From: Trachythela sp. YZ-2020
Lineage: Eukaryota > Cnidaria > Anthozoa > Malacalcyonacea > Clavulariidae
Assembly: GCA_016169945.1 (NCBI GenBank)
Contig: JADLSH010000153.1
Location: 992,001 to 1,056,000, forward strand
Direction of reading: 5' to 3'
DNA: 64,000 bases
The notes below the pieces were generated by a model that saw only the letters and a list, made by a program, of their open reading frames with translations, made no database searches and was not told the origin of the DNA. The translations under genes were made by a program, and so were the position numbers. Of this stretch, positions 23,013 through 35,752 are shown in pieces (within the stretch, counting starts at the first letter, position 1; every line of letters starts with the position of its first letter).

Positions 23013-26000
23013 ATGAACAAAATTTTGGAGATTTTTCTTGGAATTGTCTTTATTTTACATCAAATTCCTGAAGGAAATTCCAAGGTACCGTATACGAATA
23101 ATTAGGCGAACGAGCATGATAATGCAGCGGGGCTTTCTCTAAATTTTCTTTAATGCTTTGCATTGTAGTTGAAGATATATATATAATTATATATATTATA
23201 TATATATTATGATATACATAACTATGTCTTCTAATAGATTTTGGCATCGATTTTGTAGATTAATTGCTTAATATTTTCTGTTGTTTTGCTATATAATCTT
23301 GAGTGAAACATTAGTATATTTGAATTAAGCATGCAACATTTCCATTGTTGTTTCAATACCATTTAGGAATTTTATCAACTGAATATCAACGAAAGAGGAA
23401 CACCATTTAACGAAACTATTGAAGTTGATAACGTCGAAAAAACAGTTGTTTATAAAGTGCCATCACACAACGAAATAAAGAAAACTGATGTTTTGGTTGA
23501 TTATAAGAATGTATGTGAACCATTAATCATATATAGATATATTTAAGTATGTAATAGAAATGATGGAATATCCATTGCATGCTGTGAACGAGGCATAAAA
23601 ATCGAGTGGTAGCCGATCTTGTTTAAATGCATCATTATCACTCTCGTCTATATAACAAACCCAGATAAAAACATAATCTCCTGGCGGAGGTAATCATCGC
23701 TAAATGCATGTGGTAATAGATGCATGTTTTGCCGGATTTTTCATTATAATGGAGTATATTATGACAAGTAAAACTGACCATAATTGACTAGTATGCATGA
23801 GCAAGCATTGTTACTCATATATGTTATGTCAATTTACCAATATAGGGACATTTTGTGACCAGAATTCCTGAGAGAGGCGCTTGTTACATTAAAGCATTTT
23901 CTACAGCCGATGAACAATCACTTGGAGAAACGAGGCAAAATTTGAAACTGATACAGGTAATAGCTTAAACATTTTTGACTCTTTAATATTATTAGGTCTG
24001 ATACAGACATCCTCTTCGCACGATTTTCATCCTTTGGCTTTTCTAACGGCTGATATAGATTTCAAGAAAGTATCACTTTATATAGTGGTATATATTCATA
24101 TTGAATTTTGTATATCGAGTCAAATGACGTCTCTATTGCCTGAAGTTTACTTTACGTCGTTATGCGGATATGGATATTATTATACATTCTGATCTATAAT
24201 AGTAATTGGAACGAATCTAGAAACTCTAGCTGCGTTGGATTTTGTCTGACTATTACTCGTCTTTAGTTTGTGAAAAGGTTCCAGGCAGAGCAGTCTTACT
24301 CCAATTGTAGATGGATAATTAAGCCCAGAATAATTAGCTATTGACTGTTACACTCACCATGAGGGATTCTGTCTTCTCAGAGCCATAATCATTTGATAAT
24401 AAAAAAGTCTAAAAACCCAACCTTGTCTTGCCAACAAAAAGTCGACTCAAACTGAATTTTGAACTTGCATATTCAGCAAAATTGGTTACCGCCTTAGCTA
24501 TAAATTCAGCTATCATAATATGCAGGTGGTCAGCCTGGTTCGCAGAATATGTAGGTACATATGGTATATAACATTACTGCATCGTTCACATTATTACTGA
24601 ATCTTTCCGTAAGCATCTTTTCGTTAAAGATATTCTGCTAATAAAAGATTTGATCTATTACCGCGTTTCGCGGGCACGTTTTCTATCGCTATGGTGGGAG
24701 TCCTTTAAACAGCTAAATTTGAGTTGGCAATTGTTAGGAAATGCCAAGTTAGTAAAGTGAGGTATTATAATACTAAACATAATTCATAGTGATACAGTAT
24801 TCATAAAAATAAATATTCTATAATTTTTATTAATATATTTTTAAGCGCATAAAAAGCAGAGGAAATGTAACTGTTCCAGTCGAAACCGTGAACATCATAA
24901 TGAAACTCATACGAGAAATTCCTCGCGAAGAGCTGAGCCCAAAGATTTTAGATTTCTGTGGCGATAATTCTGCGTATTTAGTAAAGGAGGAAGTTATGCC
25001 GCGGAAGAAAGGTGAACATCGTTTGAGATAAATTGTGATTCATCCTCTCCTAGTTTTTAAATGCGAAAATACATATTAAGTCTACATACATGTAATTTAC
25101 ATTGCAGTTAATATTAATGGAACATTATTCACAAAGGGGGTTTTGCACAATCACATGACCAAATTCTAAAATCTTTAACGCGCAACCTATAAAGCTGGCT
25201 GTTTAACATGTTTTGTATGTCATTATAACAAGTATTCATAACCATAACAAATTTCAAGTCGATACAATTATTCCCTCGCGAGTTAAAAAGGTTTGAATAA
25301 TTCCTATTGCTGACGTCAGCATTATTTTCAAATGCCGTTAAAACTAGGTTATCTTATAAAAGCAATATACAGTATCATAGTAAATAAAATATAAAATTTT
25401 GTTACAAAACACATCATTTCTTGAGCATCTGTGTTTTGGCCGCCATGTTGGATGGCAGGTGGATGCCATCCAACATGGCCGCCAAAAAAACAAATGCTCA
25501 AGGAAAGACGTGTTTTATTAGACATATTAGTTTTTCGCGTTAGGTTTGGAAAAACTTATCTTTTAACGGCATTTGAAAATAATGCTGACGTCAGCAATAA
25601 GAATTATTCAAACCTTAACTCGCGAGGGAATAATTGTATCGACTTGAAATTTCTTATGAATACTTGTTATTTGACATGCCAAACATGCTAAACAGCCAGC
25701 TTTATAGGTTGCATGTTAAAGATTTTAGAATTTAGTCACGTGATGGTGCAAAACCTCTATAGCTAAAAAATATGTAGAATTAGATTATTGTGTTGCATCT
25801 GCCAAACTTTACTATAGAACAATATATCTCGCAATGTCTATACATTTGTAGCATTGTAGCTGTAGACATGTAGTACATGCCTGATTGCATGTACTTTGCG
25901 CATCGCTTTCTGGAGAATAATTATAAAGATTTTATAGCATAACCATGTTTAATTATGTTTCGTTCTTCTAATAGGGAAATCTATTATAAAGAGATCGAGT

Positions 26001-29000
26001 GACCCAGAAACCCGCACGTACTCCGTGCGCTTCCGTACTTCAGTAAGCGCGGATGGCGTGAAAAAGAATCTGCCAAATGGATACTTGACTTGTAAAACAT
26101 TAGAGAAACATAATGAGGCAATTGCTAGTTGTCTTCCAAGGAAAACTCCTATGGTTGGATGTGGACTTTATCCAGTCTTGTGCAGGTTTGTATTTATGAA
26201 ACTGGACAATAAATATGAAAAAGGGACTCACTTCGTACGTGATAACACTAAAAATATTATAACCCATTAGGTGATCAGGACAGTGTAAAACAAACTTAAA
26301 CCGCGCAAAATATGTTTCTGATCTGCAAACTGTACGCTGATATCAGCCTGCATGCACTTGCACTGTTTGTTTTCAGTTCTCGCTTCGGTTTAATTTGCGG
26401 CAAGTTGCTAGCAATATTAATAAGCTTGGTGACTGCTATTTTTTACAACTGAGTTATTTCATACGGTACGCAAAGCGTACACGTATCTCCTCATGCGTAT
26501 TTGCATAATTGTATAATGAGGTCAAAGCATGAGGTCAATGTCACTCAATGAGTCACAGGGGCAGAGGAGTCAATGTCGAATAAAATAATAACGTTTTTGC
26601 AGTAAAAATCATCAAATTAGTCCAACAAATGCATAAATTCAATACATATCTTTAATTCGTGAAAATCAACCGAAAATGAAGTACCGGCCAATATACTCCG
26701 CTGTCTGCATTACTGTGGATTCGCAGGAAGGTCACGACGCCAGCCCGAGAGGATGACGAATAATAAATTGAGAAAATGAAGTACCGGCCAATATACTCCG
26801 CTGTCTGCATTACTGTGGATTCGCAGGAAGGTCACGACGCCAGCTCGAGAGGATGACGAATAATAAATTGAGAAAGGAGGAAAGATCTTTCGTCGCATGT
26901 GCACCGCAACACCCTATGACGGAAGTGAATAAAACCGGAAGATCATTGGCTATGACCTCACTTAACCGTTGTCATCTATAGAGTTTCAAAAATATTCGGA
27001 AAGTAACTTGCATGAATTAATTCCGTATTTTGATAAAGATTCAAGATCATTTTAAGTCTTCGGCCGTTTGAGTTTGGCGAGAGACATGTACGTAAGGTTA
27101 GCGATAAAAACGTAAATATGACTAAAATTTTAACTGTTATCATGCGATGTTTTTCCCTGTTTAACTCAGTACTTTATATTTTGCCATAGCATGTTTGAGA
27201 CAGTCATGTTTTTATAAAATTTGTCTAACTTTGCATTTGGCGAATTTGATTAAAATGTTTCAGTGATATTTACCGTTTATGAAATCAACAAATACAAGGT
27301 GATTTTATAGAATGTTCGCAAAATACTGCATACATGTATGGATTGTATGCTAGAGTTTTTGAAGAATATGAAATTTCAAGTTATTAAAGACTTTGAAAGG
27401 AGATGAACAGCACATTTCTGATGTTCTGTATGTCATTAAATTATTTTGGGGCTGTTATATTTTGGATAATATTGATATATTTGCCATAACTCACACCACG
27501 TGTTTGCATCACACGTCACTTCCGTCATAGGGTGTTGCGGTACACATCGTACGAAATTAATCTATGAATATCGGTCGTCAAATATGTAGGTTTATTAACG
27601 ACCATTTATTGAAATTTATTTTATAAAGTAGTTAGAACACATGATTTCTAGATTGCACACAAAATATTATGGCTTTTAATGAAACAAGTTATAGCAACTC
27701 TACATTATCACCACGTACGACGGCTGTTTCTTCCTTTACTCTATTTTTATTGTAAGCCAATCATTCCAGAAAGTGCGAGCCCACAGTAATGCAAGGCAGC
27801 GGAGGCAACGGTTTATCATTTCTACGACAAGTGTATATTAATGGCATGTTTTATGCATTATATTTCACTAATTTTATGAACACTATCAAAGATTATAAGT
27901 AACAAGGTATATATGTTATTTACCGGTTGCGACTTGCGAGGTCCGGATGAGAAAAACTGGCCCGAGGTCTTGAAAACGGCCCGAGCCCGGAGGGCGAGGG
28001 ACGTTTTCAAGACCGAGGGCACAATTTTTCTCAACCGGATCGACGCTGCCGGTAAATAACGTGTTTATTTTTTATCATATGTAAAATTTAAGAATTTATT
28101 AAAATTGAAAATTCCAGCTAGTGTAGCGAAATAATTTGAGATCAGTGCAATTGTGAAATCAAAAGGAGGCCCTGTGACGAGGCTGACAAAACTTGAACGT
28201 TGAAAGAAAACACGAAGACGAAAACTCAAGAAAACTGAGTTTGAGAAACACAAAAAAACATAGTTTCCGTAAAAATGTACACGATATTTTTTAAATATGG
28301 CAGCAGAAAAGCATATGGGAATGAAAGGTGTTAGCCTGGTTTTCTGGTGTTCAGTGTTGCTTCGACAAGGATATCGATATCTTCGTGTTTACTTGCTAAC
28401 ACCATAAAAACTCATAAAGTCAATCATGCAGTGATTGTATGTGTTGTGACTTCGATCAACGCTTTCTACTAAAACTGGACAATGAACAAGGTATGAAACG
28501 CTCTGAAAACTCTCCGGACCGCTCTGAAACGCTCGCTAGCCAATCAGATTGCTTTATTTTCATAGATAAAAATAAAAATTTTTAGTCGAAATTGACTCCT
28601 CTGCACCCTGTGAATGAGTGTACCGGTATGAACGTTTATAATGCTTTTAAAAACTGTGCACAAAAGGGATGAGGGCCTATAGCCCATGGGAGCAATGCAC
28701 TCCTCTCGGCTCCAAAGGCTTGCAAGCTTTAAAAAAATATTTAGTCGTCTTACACAGGGTTTCATGAAGCGTGGGGGGAGCGTGCTGTACACATGGGGAA
28801 AATAGGGGATTTGCAAATGCAAGCGCGCGGGAAAATATCTAAAAACGTTGTGTAAGACTACTAAAAATGCTCGAGAACGCACGCTCCCCCCACGCTTCAC
28901 GAAACTCCGTGTAAGATGACTAAATATTTCTTAAAGCTCGCAATCCTCTGCGGAGGAGAGCAATGTTTAAAACAATTGTGAAACCTTCAGATTTTAGTCT

Positions 29001-31722
29001 TTCATACTTGAGAATAAAGGTTGTATATAACTGCACTATTTACACACCACATATAAATATTACATACCATCAACTCATTTAGTCCCCCTAGTCACAGTTT
29101 GGGATTGGAAAGAAATGCCAAACTGTGCTTATATCTTTATACCAATCAAATATCAAAAGTGTAAGATGATGTTGACTATCAAAATGACAATGACGATTTT
29201 GACCCAAATAGTGTTGAGAATAAATATTGCGTTATTTTAACACTTTTATGAGTGAACTGTGTCGAAATAGAAGCTCGAATAATGCAGGATATTCGTACAA
29301 TATTTAAAAAGGCTTACCTTGTTTCCTAATTCAAATGACATTGATATATAGCAGGTCAAGTCAAGCAAATACTTTGTGTTAATTGGTGAATCATTTCCAC
29401 AGCGTAAAATGCTATCAAACCACTTCCAACACTCCCTAAAAATACTCCCTCGACTCTTGCCAGGTTCAAAATAGTACAGAAAATTGAAATTATCTTTTGT
29501 TTGATGGATAATTTTCACCGTCAAATTTAAAATTTTGCTCGTGTTTACAATTCTCGCCCTTGAGTAGTCCGCCATCTTGAAATACTCAACATACAATATA
29601 AACGTCATTTTAAGCTAGTGTTCACTGATTGATCAAACGAGGTGTAAGCTAATCGCTGATTGGCTGATATAAGCTCGTCGCTGAATGGCTACAAGCTAAC
29701 GCACTCTTAAGGCCGGTTTACAGTTCGCGCGAATTGGTCGCGCGATCGACTTTTGCAATCGTTTTCTTTTGAATTATGAGCATTCGACTAGAACGGATCC
29801 GGTCGAGGGCTCATAATTCAAAAGAAAACGATTGCAAAAGTCGATCGCGCGACCAATTCACGCGAACTGTAAACCGGCCTTTACTCGCACGATGGCAATA
29901 TATCTGCATTCGCAGATACAAAAATTTACTGGTTTATACAAGTTTATACAACAACAATAATTTCAAAATTATTTTCATAAGATCAGGTAGAGGATTGTCC
30001 TAGCCTTCTAGTTATTAAAAAAGGAAATTAAGTCTTTCTAAAAAGCAGTTCAACCCTATAATTCCTCCACTAGAGTCGCTTCATTTATTACAACCGGGCT
30101 GGGAAAATAAGGAGCGAACGCTCGGGCAATATAATGCGGTATTTGCGGCAAGGCAATCTCGTTCCCAGAGTATGCCAGTTCGCATGTTAGGGGTGGGCAT
30201 GTAAAATCGTATAAAATAGACAAAAACTTCGAATCTGGGAAGAAATCAACATATTTTGCAAACTGCATTCGCTCTTCGTGTATTCCCATGTGAAAGTCCC
30301 GCACAATTCCCGATGTCGGGATCATTGATCTCGAGGGGTCCGGCGGCATGCTCCCCCGGGAAAATTTTGAAATCTAGAGTACCTGATATGCGATTCCCAG
30401 AATTTTTGGGGTGAGATTTTGCAGAATTCGGAAGATTATAAAGTAAATGAAAGACATGATATCTCATGATCTTACAAACATACCTTCTCCCAAACATTTC
30501 TCCTCGGAATAAAATGAATTGGAAAAGTTGGAAAAGTCACTTTGGAGAACTGGAGGAGGGGTCCGTGTCACCTCATGCACCCCCCCCCCCCCCTTTGACG
30601 CTGGAGTATAAAGTGCAGTGATATTTTGATAAGGGGTTAGACAGTCACTAATTTTATAACTTTTCACAAGATACTGAATATAGATGGAGAGTAAATATTC
30701 CTTCTGTAATACTGGCACACATGTATTTAACAGTTAAAGATATAAACTAAACCCATTCTTCTTGGAACCATATCTACAAACTCTTTAACGCGATTTTCCA
30801 CGTCAAGCTCCTCCAATAAATCGTTTTCAATGCATGGGTGGCGCCAGGAATTCCCCGACGAAGGGGCTAAGTTCTTAGAGGTATTCTAACGTTTCATCTG
30901 TTGTTAAACCTAGAGGGGTTCGGGGGCATGCTCCCTGGAGAACATTTTTGAATTTTGAGTCTCTGAAACGGTATGTCCTGCATTTTGAGGGTACTTTGCG
31001 GTAGAATAGAATTATCAGGATCGTTACAAAACATAGATTCTTCCGATCGACGAAATGCGAATTCCTCCCTCCCCCTCTCTGGCACCACTCCTGATTCAAT
31101 GGATATCAACATAAGATTTTATGGCCTTTCTTGCTTCTTGGTTGTTCTCAGTCGAGACTTAATCAGATTTTAGCTTCGAGAATGCCCTTTGGGCACTTGT
31201 TGATGCAAGTGGCAATGTCAAAGCTATTTTCATCAGATATCGCGATATCGCGAATTATCAGCTATTGTGAGTTGCTCACCATTGTCTTGTTTCTACAATT
31301 TGATACTCGGGTTTGGATTTTTATAACATGAACCACCCCCCAACGGATTTAGACTTTTCGCGATAATGGTCTTTGTGGCAATTGGGGGGGGGGGGCGGTC
31401 GCACCCCTCGCTCCCCCTCCCTCCCCCCCCCCCCCCATACGCTATAAACGTACTGTGGACAGATGAATGAAACGCAATGCAACAATGCAATGCAGCGAAA
31501 TACATCTCAACAATTCAAATTTGCTAATTTCAATATAATTTCAGGTATCAAGCAACTTGTGAGCTGCTACCAGCAGGCATGAAGAAAATTAACACCCAAA
31601 TTGGTGGCATGAACACGCGTGATTTAGATGGATTAGGATTCATTAACGTTGATATCAAATGTGTTGAAGTACACAAGTTCACGAGTTCTTGGTGCTGTGA
31701 TGTGATCCCCTGCACGGATTAG
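23013..31722 (+). CDS. Secreted BRICHOS-domain precursor, six exons, 293 aa predicted
   Basis: Exons are 23013-23084, 23367-23510, 23846-23956, 24846-25011, 25975-26185 and 31545-31722. All introns are GT-AG and phases agree across every junction. Residues 1-24 are a signal peptide (MNKILEIFLGIVFILHQIP). Residues about 30-72 form the linker and start of BRICHOS (TVVYKVPSHNE, DVLVDYKNG with the conserved Asp). Cys85 (RGACYIKAF) and Cys147 (LDFCGDNSAYLVKEE) match the two BRICHOS cysteines. A Lys-Arg site at 170-171 (SIIKR) may be cut by a proprotein convertase. The remaining C-terminal domain of about 120 residues has nine cysteines (204, 217, 227, 234, 240, 274, 285, 286, 291). BRICHOS proteins are secretory precursors whose BRICHOS part acts as a folding chaperone for a released C-terminal segment. 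The role of this C-terminal domain is unknown to me. A possible ATTAAA poly(A) signal lies at 31833. Confidence 0.78.
25135..25765. repeat. Long nested foldback element in intron 4 of the BRICHOS gene
   Basis: The outer arms (about 25138-25345 and 25545-25762) are roughly 200 bp each, running from GGTTTTGCAC / ATCACATGACC inward through CTCGCGAGTTAAAAAGG and GCTGACGTCAGC. A second inverted repeat sits in the centre (TTGAGCATCTGTGTTTTGGC at 25420 against 25487-25500), with GGCCGCCATGTTGGATGGCA close to its inverse. It has no coding content. Confidence 0.85.
26672..26871 (+). repeat. 100-bp tandem duplication
   Basis: Two adjacent 100-bp copies start at AAAATGAAGTACCGGCCAAT. They differ at about one base (GCCAGCCCGAG against GCCAGCTCGAG), indicating a recent duplication. 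It lies in intron 5 of the BRICHOS gene. Confidence 0.93.
26888..27553. repeat. TIR element, about 660 bp, in intron 5
   Basis: Terminal inverted repeats of about 40 bp: CCGCAACACCCTATGACGGA near 26908 is mirrored by TCCGTCATAGGGTGTTGCGG near 27530, with the outer TTTCGT-GCATGTGCA phrase also mirrored. The interior has no open frame of note. Target duplication was not resolved. Confidence 0.75.
27915..28060. repeat. Foldback element of the GTTATTTA-CGG family, copy 1
   Basis: It begins GTTATTTACCGG and ends CCGGTAAATAAC. Inner arms (CTTGAAAACGGCCC / ACGTTTTCAAGACC) pair, and the core is GC-rich (GAGCCCGGAGGGCGAGG). A related element occurs at 58966-59071. Confidence 0.8.
28672..28972. repeat. 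Foldback element, about 300 bp
   Basis: The arms of about 85 bp contain AAATATTTAGTCGTCTTACA and GAAGCGTGGGGGGAGCGTG, mirrored by CACGCTCCCCCCACGCTTC and the GTAAGATGACTAAATATTTC end. The apparent minus-strand open frame across it is a repeat artefact. Confidence 0.8.
29320..29608 (-). CDS. Possible first exon of an unidentified minus-strand gene
   Basis: A frame from ATG 29608 (or 29575, MADYSRARIV) runs through FYLYFEPGK-like sequence and SIFRECWKWFDSIL to GNK. There a good donor (AACAAG, then GTAAGCC) falls at about 29319. Mixed hydrophobic and charged composition and the donor suggest a genuine exon. The product is not recognised and no downstream exon was identified. It lies antisense inside intron 5 of the BRICHOS gene, so it may be a relocated fragment. 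Confidence 0.3.
29710..29880. mobile_element. Foldback MITE with TTA target duplication
   Basis: The 171-bp near-perfect palindrome begins AGGCCGGTTTACAGTTCGCG and ends CGAACTGTAAACCGGCCT. TTA occurs on both sides (29707-29709, 29881-29883), as for PIF/Harbinger-type elements. The arms also contain GATCGCGCGACCAATT. No coding capacity. Confidence 0.85.
30300..30435. repeat. Dispersed GGCATGCTCCCC repeat, copy 1
   Basis: GAGGGGTCCGGCGGCATGCT is followed by CCCGGGAAAATTTTGAAATC and a GCGATTCCCAGAA phrase. The same order of phrases recurs at 30903-31015 and 38285-38400. The surrounding 30050-30720 stretch is probably all part of this repeat. Open frames here are not genes. Confidence 0.7.
30903..31015. 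repeat. Dispersed GGCATGCTCCCC repeat, copy 2
   Basis: CTAGAGGGGTTCGGGGGCAT, TGCTCCCTGGAGAACATT and the GAGTCTCTGAAACGG phrase match copies at 30300 and 38285. The probable full repeat spans about 30830-31440 and includes poly(G)/poly(C) tracts at 31384-31438. Confidence 0.7.
31384..31438. repeat. Homopolymer G and C tracts
   Basis: A run of 13 or more G is followed within 30 bases by C-rich runs ending in about 14 C. Another C run of about 15 lies at 30580-30595. They sit at the ends of dispersed repeats and have quadruplex potential on either strand. Confidence 0.85.
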
Positions 31723-34715
31723 CAGTATTTACTGTGTAATATGGAAATAGTAAGGGTTACACCTTTCAAAGTAACCGCTTATTACTCCACGATTTTTAAA
31801 ATTACATATTAGGCAAACTATATTTGGGAGAAATTAAATGTTATAAGCTATACGTAATATGAAATAAGTTTGTAATTGTATATTCTTCAACAAAGCCTTT
31901 CCTACAAATATCTTTGTATCAAACTTGCAGGTCTTTGAAAATGCGGACAAAAAAATTATTGCATGCACGAACGCAAAAAGTACGCGCGACCAATAGCGTG
32001 GCAACTCACACAAGTGAGAAGATGGTGAATGTAGTTACAGTAAATTATTCTGAAATTCGTACAAGCGCGCCACATTTAGGGTCATAACCGATTTATGATC
32101 AGCAGTATTTAAAAAATTCATGTTATATTGCAAATAAACTAACTTTACTACGAACAACTTTCATATAATATTTGAAACTATGTTATTAGTAGTTCGATTA
32201 CAAAATTTTATGATCGCTCGTTACCTATATATGGACAGGCTTTGTGATTGGTTGATCACGACAATAAAAGTCAATAAGCTATAGAAATCATCAGTCGTAA
32301 TTTTTTTCAGAAAAACTATCACAAAACGTGTTCATAACTAGGTAGGTATTTACTTAAAATGTGGTGAATTTACAACTTGTACAAGTACCTTCTTCATGCA
32401 AATTCACTAGCCAATTTTCATCAGCCTATCATCGATCCTTCCTGAATTTTCTTGTGAGCAACTAATGAGCTAACAACAACATGCAATGGCCGCCTCAAAT
32501 CACCTTACCTAGTGTTCAAAAGGTTCTACAATTCATCAAAAGATAGTTACCAAGGTACATCTTTCAGGATCTTTGAAAATGACTTATTCAAATTCAAAAG
32601 GATGCTTTATCCAGTCAAATTTGATATCAGTGATTACATATGTTGGCTTCTAGAATCGCCGATCAGGTGTTAGTTTATTGAAGTTTTTGATCTCTTTATT
32701 CGAACGATTGTATTATTTTTGTTTGCATGACGGTGCTTCGATTAAGCGCCGCGTTGCTGTTGATAAGCGCGGCGCATATTCAAGAGCGGCACCTAAAAGA
32801 GTAAATACGGTTTATCAATTTTTGACCTGAGAATGAAACAGGATTAAATGCCTATTATATTAAAAATGAAGCTGGAAGTCCGATTGTGTTGAGCCTAAAA
32901 TTTATTGTTTGAGATGCTTCATTTTCAGAAATTTATTTTCGGGCACAATGCCACCCATGACACTTTTTGAATAAAAAAGTGTCCTTTATTTCATATAGTC
33001 AATACCCTGCAAATCCACCTTCGCCCGCCAATTTTCGAGCATGACCCTGTTATGCGAATTTAGCCGTTTGTCATTTCTTTTGGTACTCAGTGTAACTCCG
33101 ACTCTATAGAGTCGTTGCGTCTTGTAATGGTTTTGGAAAACAAAATCTGCATTCTGCCGGTAGGTCCAATCTTTTCTGCCTCAAACAATAGGCTGGACTG
33201 TGATAGTAATTATCGTGGTTCTCGACTGCTGTGGCTCTTACAGAAGATGGGTGATATAACTCGTTCGCTGTTGTCACAAGCCAGTCAACAAACCTTAATT
33301 AATAGAAAAAATATAATAAACATAAACATTGAAAACACAATGTCCTCTCACTCAGTTTAATATATTCAATTTCTCAATTTCACACTCTCAATTCCTTAGA
33401 TTTCAAAGAAATCCTAAACAATTCCTAACAATTCCTTGGAAATCTTATACTAAGAAAATTGAAGGAAATTTAAACATTTTAGAATATTTGTGGAAGCTAT
33501 GAAAATTCTAAGGAAGTCATATTTGCAACATATTTAAAGATTTTAAACAAATATTTACATTGTACACAGGCTACACATCACTTCGGGTAATATTTCGCCG
33601 AATCCCCCTCACTCCGGGTCTATAAATGATATATTATATCGAAAGTTAAAAGAACCCACTAAGTTGAGAATAAACTTGCTGAATAACTAAGCGAATACAA
33701 TGTTTAATTTCTTATTCTTACCTAAGTTTTTGACGTTTTCCCTTTAAAATATTTGAGCTTGTATCCTTTGGATCATTGAAGGTAACATACCCTTGAAAAT
33801 CGTCATTTAAATGAATAAATCTTTTACGAAATTACAAACAACAGCTCACGAACGCCATATTGTTTTCCCGCCATTTTCCCGCATTGAGTCGTGCGTGTTG
33901 TCTCGCGTGGTCTACGCGAATAATGTTCCACCCCATATTCTCCGGAGAACATGGGGTGGAACAGCCTAGATCCTAGGCCTCTAAGCGTTCTCATTAATAT
34001 GCGGGCTGCTGTTTACAGGCCTAGAACAAAATGTTCAAAGTTTGCAAAAGTGGGGACAATTTGTCCCCACTCGTTGTATTGAGATCAGTGACTTCATGCT
34101 GACAAAATGGCGGAAACTCCAATGAGCGAGAATTAAAATGTTGATAGATTTGTATCAAATTTCATAACTTATTGCGACAAGTTTGAAAATTTTTCTACAT
34201 TTTGTGGTTAATATTGAATAGAAAGAGTGGTAGACACAGCTCAAGCATCCGAAAGACTATTTAAGTAAGGCGAAATTTAGTTTGAAAACAAGAAATCCCT
34301 GAAGGACTGAAGGTGAGAGCTCCAGCTGTGAGTGTGATCCTGATAAAAGTAGAGTATGTTATGCAACGTATTGTTGAGTACTTGCAAAACAATAATTTCC
34401 ATTTTGTTTGATATTTAGATTTTAGGAAGTGCTTCACCCATGAAAGAAATTTTCCAAATACAGAATGGGTGTACAATAGAAGAGGCAATGATAGCATGCA
34501 GGCACAAACAGGGTCAATTGTGAAGGAAATAGAACTAAACAAGGCCATATTGGAAAAACTTGGTGAAAGTGTCTATACATAAAATATTATAGAGAGCTTA
34601 AGCAAGCCACAGCCCACAGATGTACAAAATTGAATACATAATTATTGCATAAGCAGTTCTTGCTGGAAATCAAGAACAGCAGTCAGTGTAGTCTCACATT
34701 TGTGATTTGAAACAA
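31723..34715. other. Intergenic stretch downstream of the BRICHOS gene
   Basis: This begins with the 3' untranslated region of the BRICHOS gene (ATTAAA at 31833). After that no gene is recognised. There is a short hairpin at 33926-33962 (TTCCACCCCATATTCTCC against GGAGAACATGGGGTGGAA). Confidence 0.4.
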
Positions 34716-35540
34716 GTACAGCAGTCACCATCTATAACAGCTTGTTTGAATTCCGATTCGAACCCGTTCCGATTCGAACGCGTATAACAGCTTGTTAATT
34801 TGAATTGATTCGAACGCGTTCACACGGCAACAATGTAATGAACCAATAACAATAGAGAGTGTAATTCGAACTCGCGAGCTCTCAACTGAATATCCCCGGG
34901 TATCGACAGCCACGCTGCCTGAGATTGTCAGAAAATCGAACAAATTATGGATTTTCACCGACAAAAAATCTCTTGTGTTTGCTGAAGACGATGAATGTGA
35001 TGGGAAATGTAATGGGCTTTATGGATCTGTTGTTTTTTTGGCGATTCGATGCATTATTATGCGACGCGAGAAGGATTTGTGAAGCCGATGCGAGTTCGTT
35101 GGAGCTGTATTGACCTGCCTTCCCCTTATACTTACTATACTTACTATGAGTGACTTTCCCCTCAAAGTGGATTTAAAATCACACCAAGTCAACACCGAAA
35201 AGTCGATTGCAACTTGTAGTAGAAGTAAGTAACTTTATTTCTTCATTTGACACAATATTTTAGCAATTTTTTTACAATATATATTCGACTATTAAGTCTA
35301 CTATAATTTGCTAATATGAAGTACCCTAACCATCAATAATAAATATATATTTAATTCCATCATACCATTTGTGGCAAATAGCATAACAGACATAACACTT
35401 ACACATAATATACCATAACATACAAACAGCAATAATAAAAAAATTATTAATAAAAAAATATATTAATATAGCAACAATCTGAGCTTGGGCTGCCTGTGGT
35501 ACAGCAGTCACCATCTATAACAGCTTGTTTGAATTCCGAT
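34716..35540 (+). repeat. 42-bp direct repeats flanking about 740 bp
   Basis: 34716-34757 and 35499-35540 are identical (GTACAGCAGTCACCATCTAT onward to GAATTCCGAT). The enclosed sequence contains further copies of TATAACAGCTTGTT and GATTCGAACGCG near its left side but no recognised gene. It looks like a duplication or a recombination footprint; the flanking repeat is too long for an ordinary target duplication. Confidence 0.8.
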
Positions 35541-35752
35541 CGGTGTTCATTTATTTATACATAAATGCTACTTGCTAGAACATTCACAAGGGGCAGCATT
35601 TAATTTGTATTAGTAAATGAATTGAAGCACCAAATTTGGCCCAATTAAATGAACAATAATAGGGTAAAATTAGGGATTAACATTTAACACACTGGTTAAA
35701 CTTAATAAATATAAACAGTGTAATTATAATAACATCATTAAGTTTATTATTA

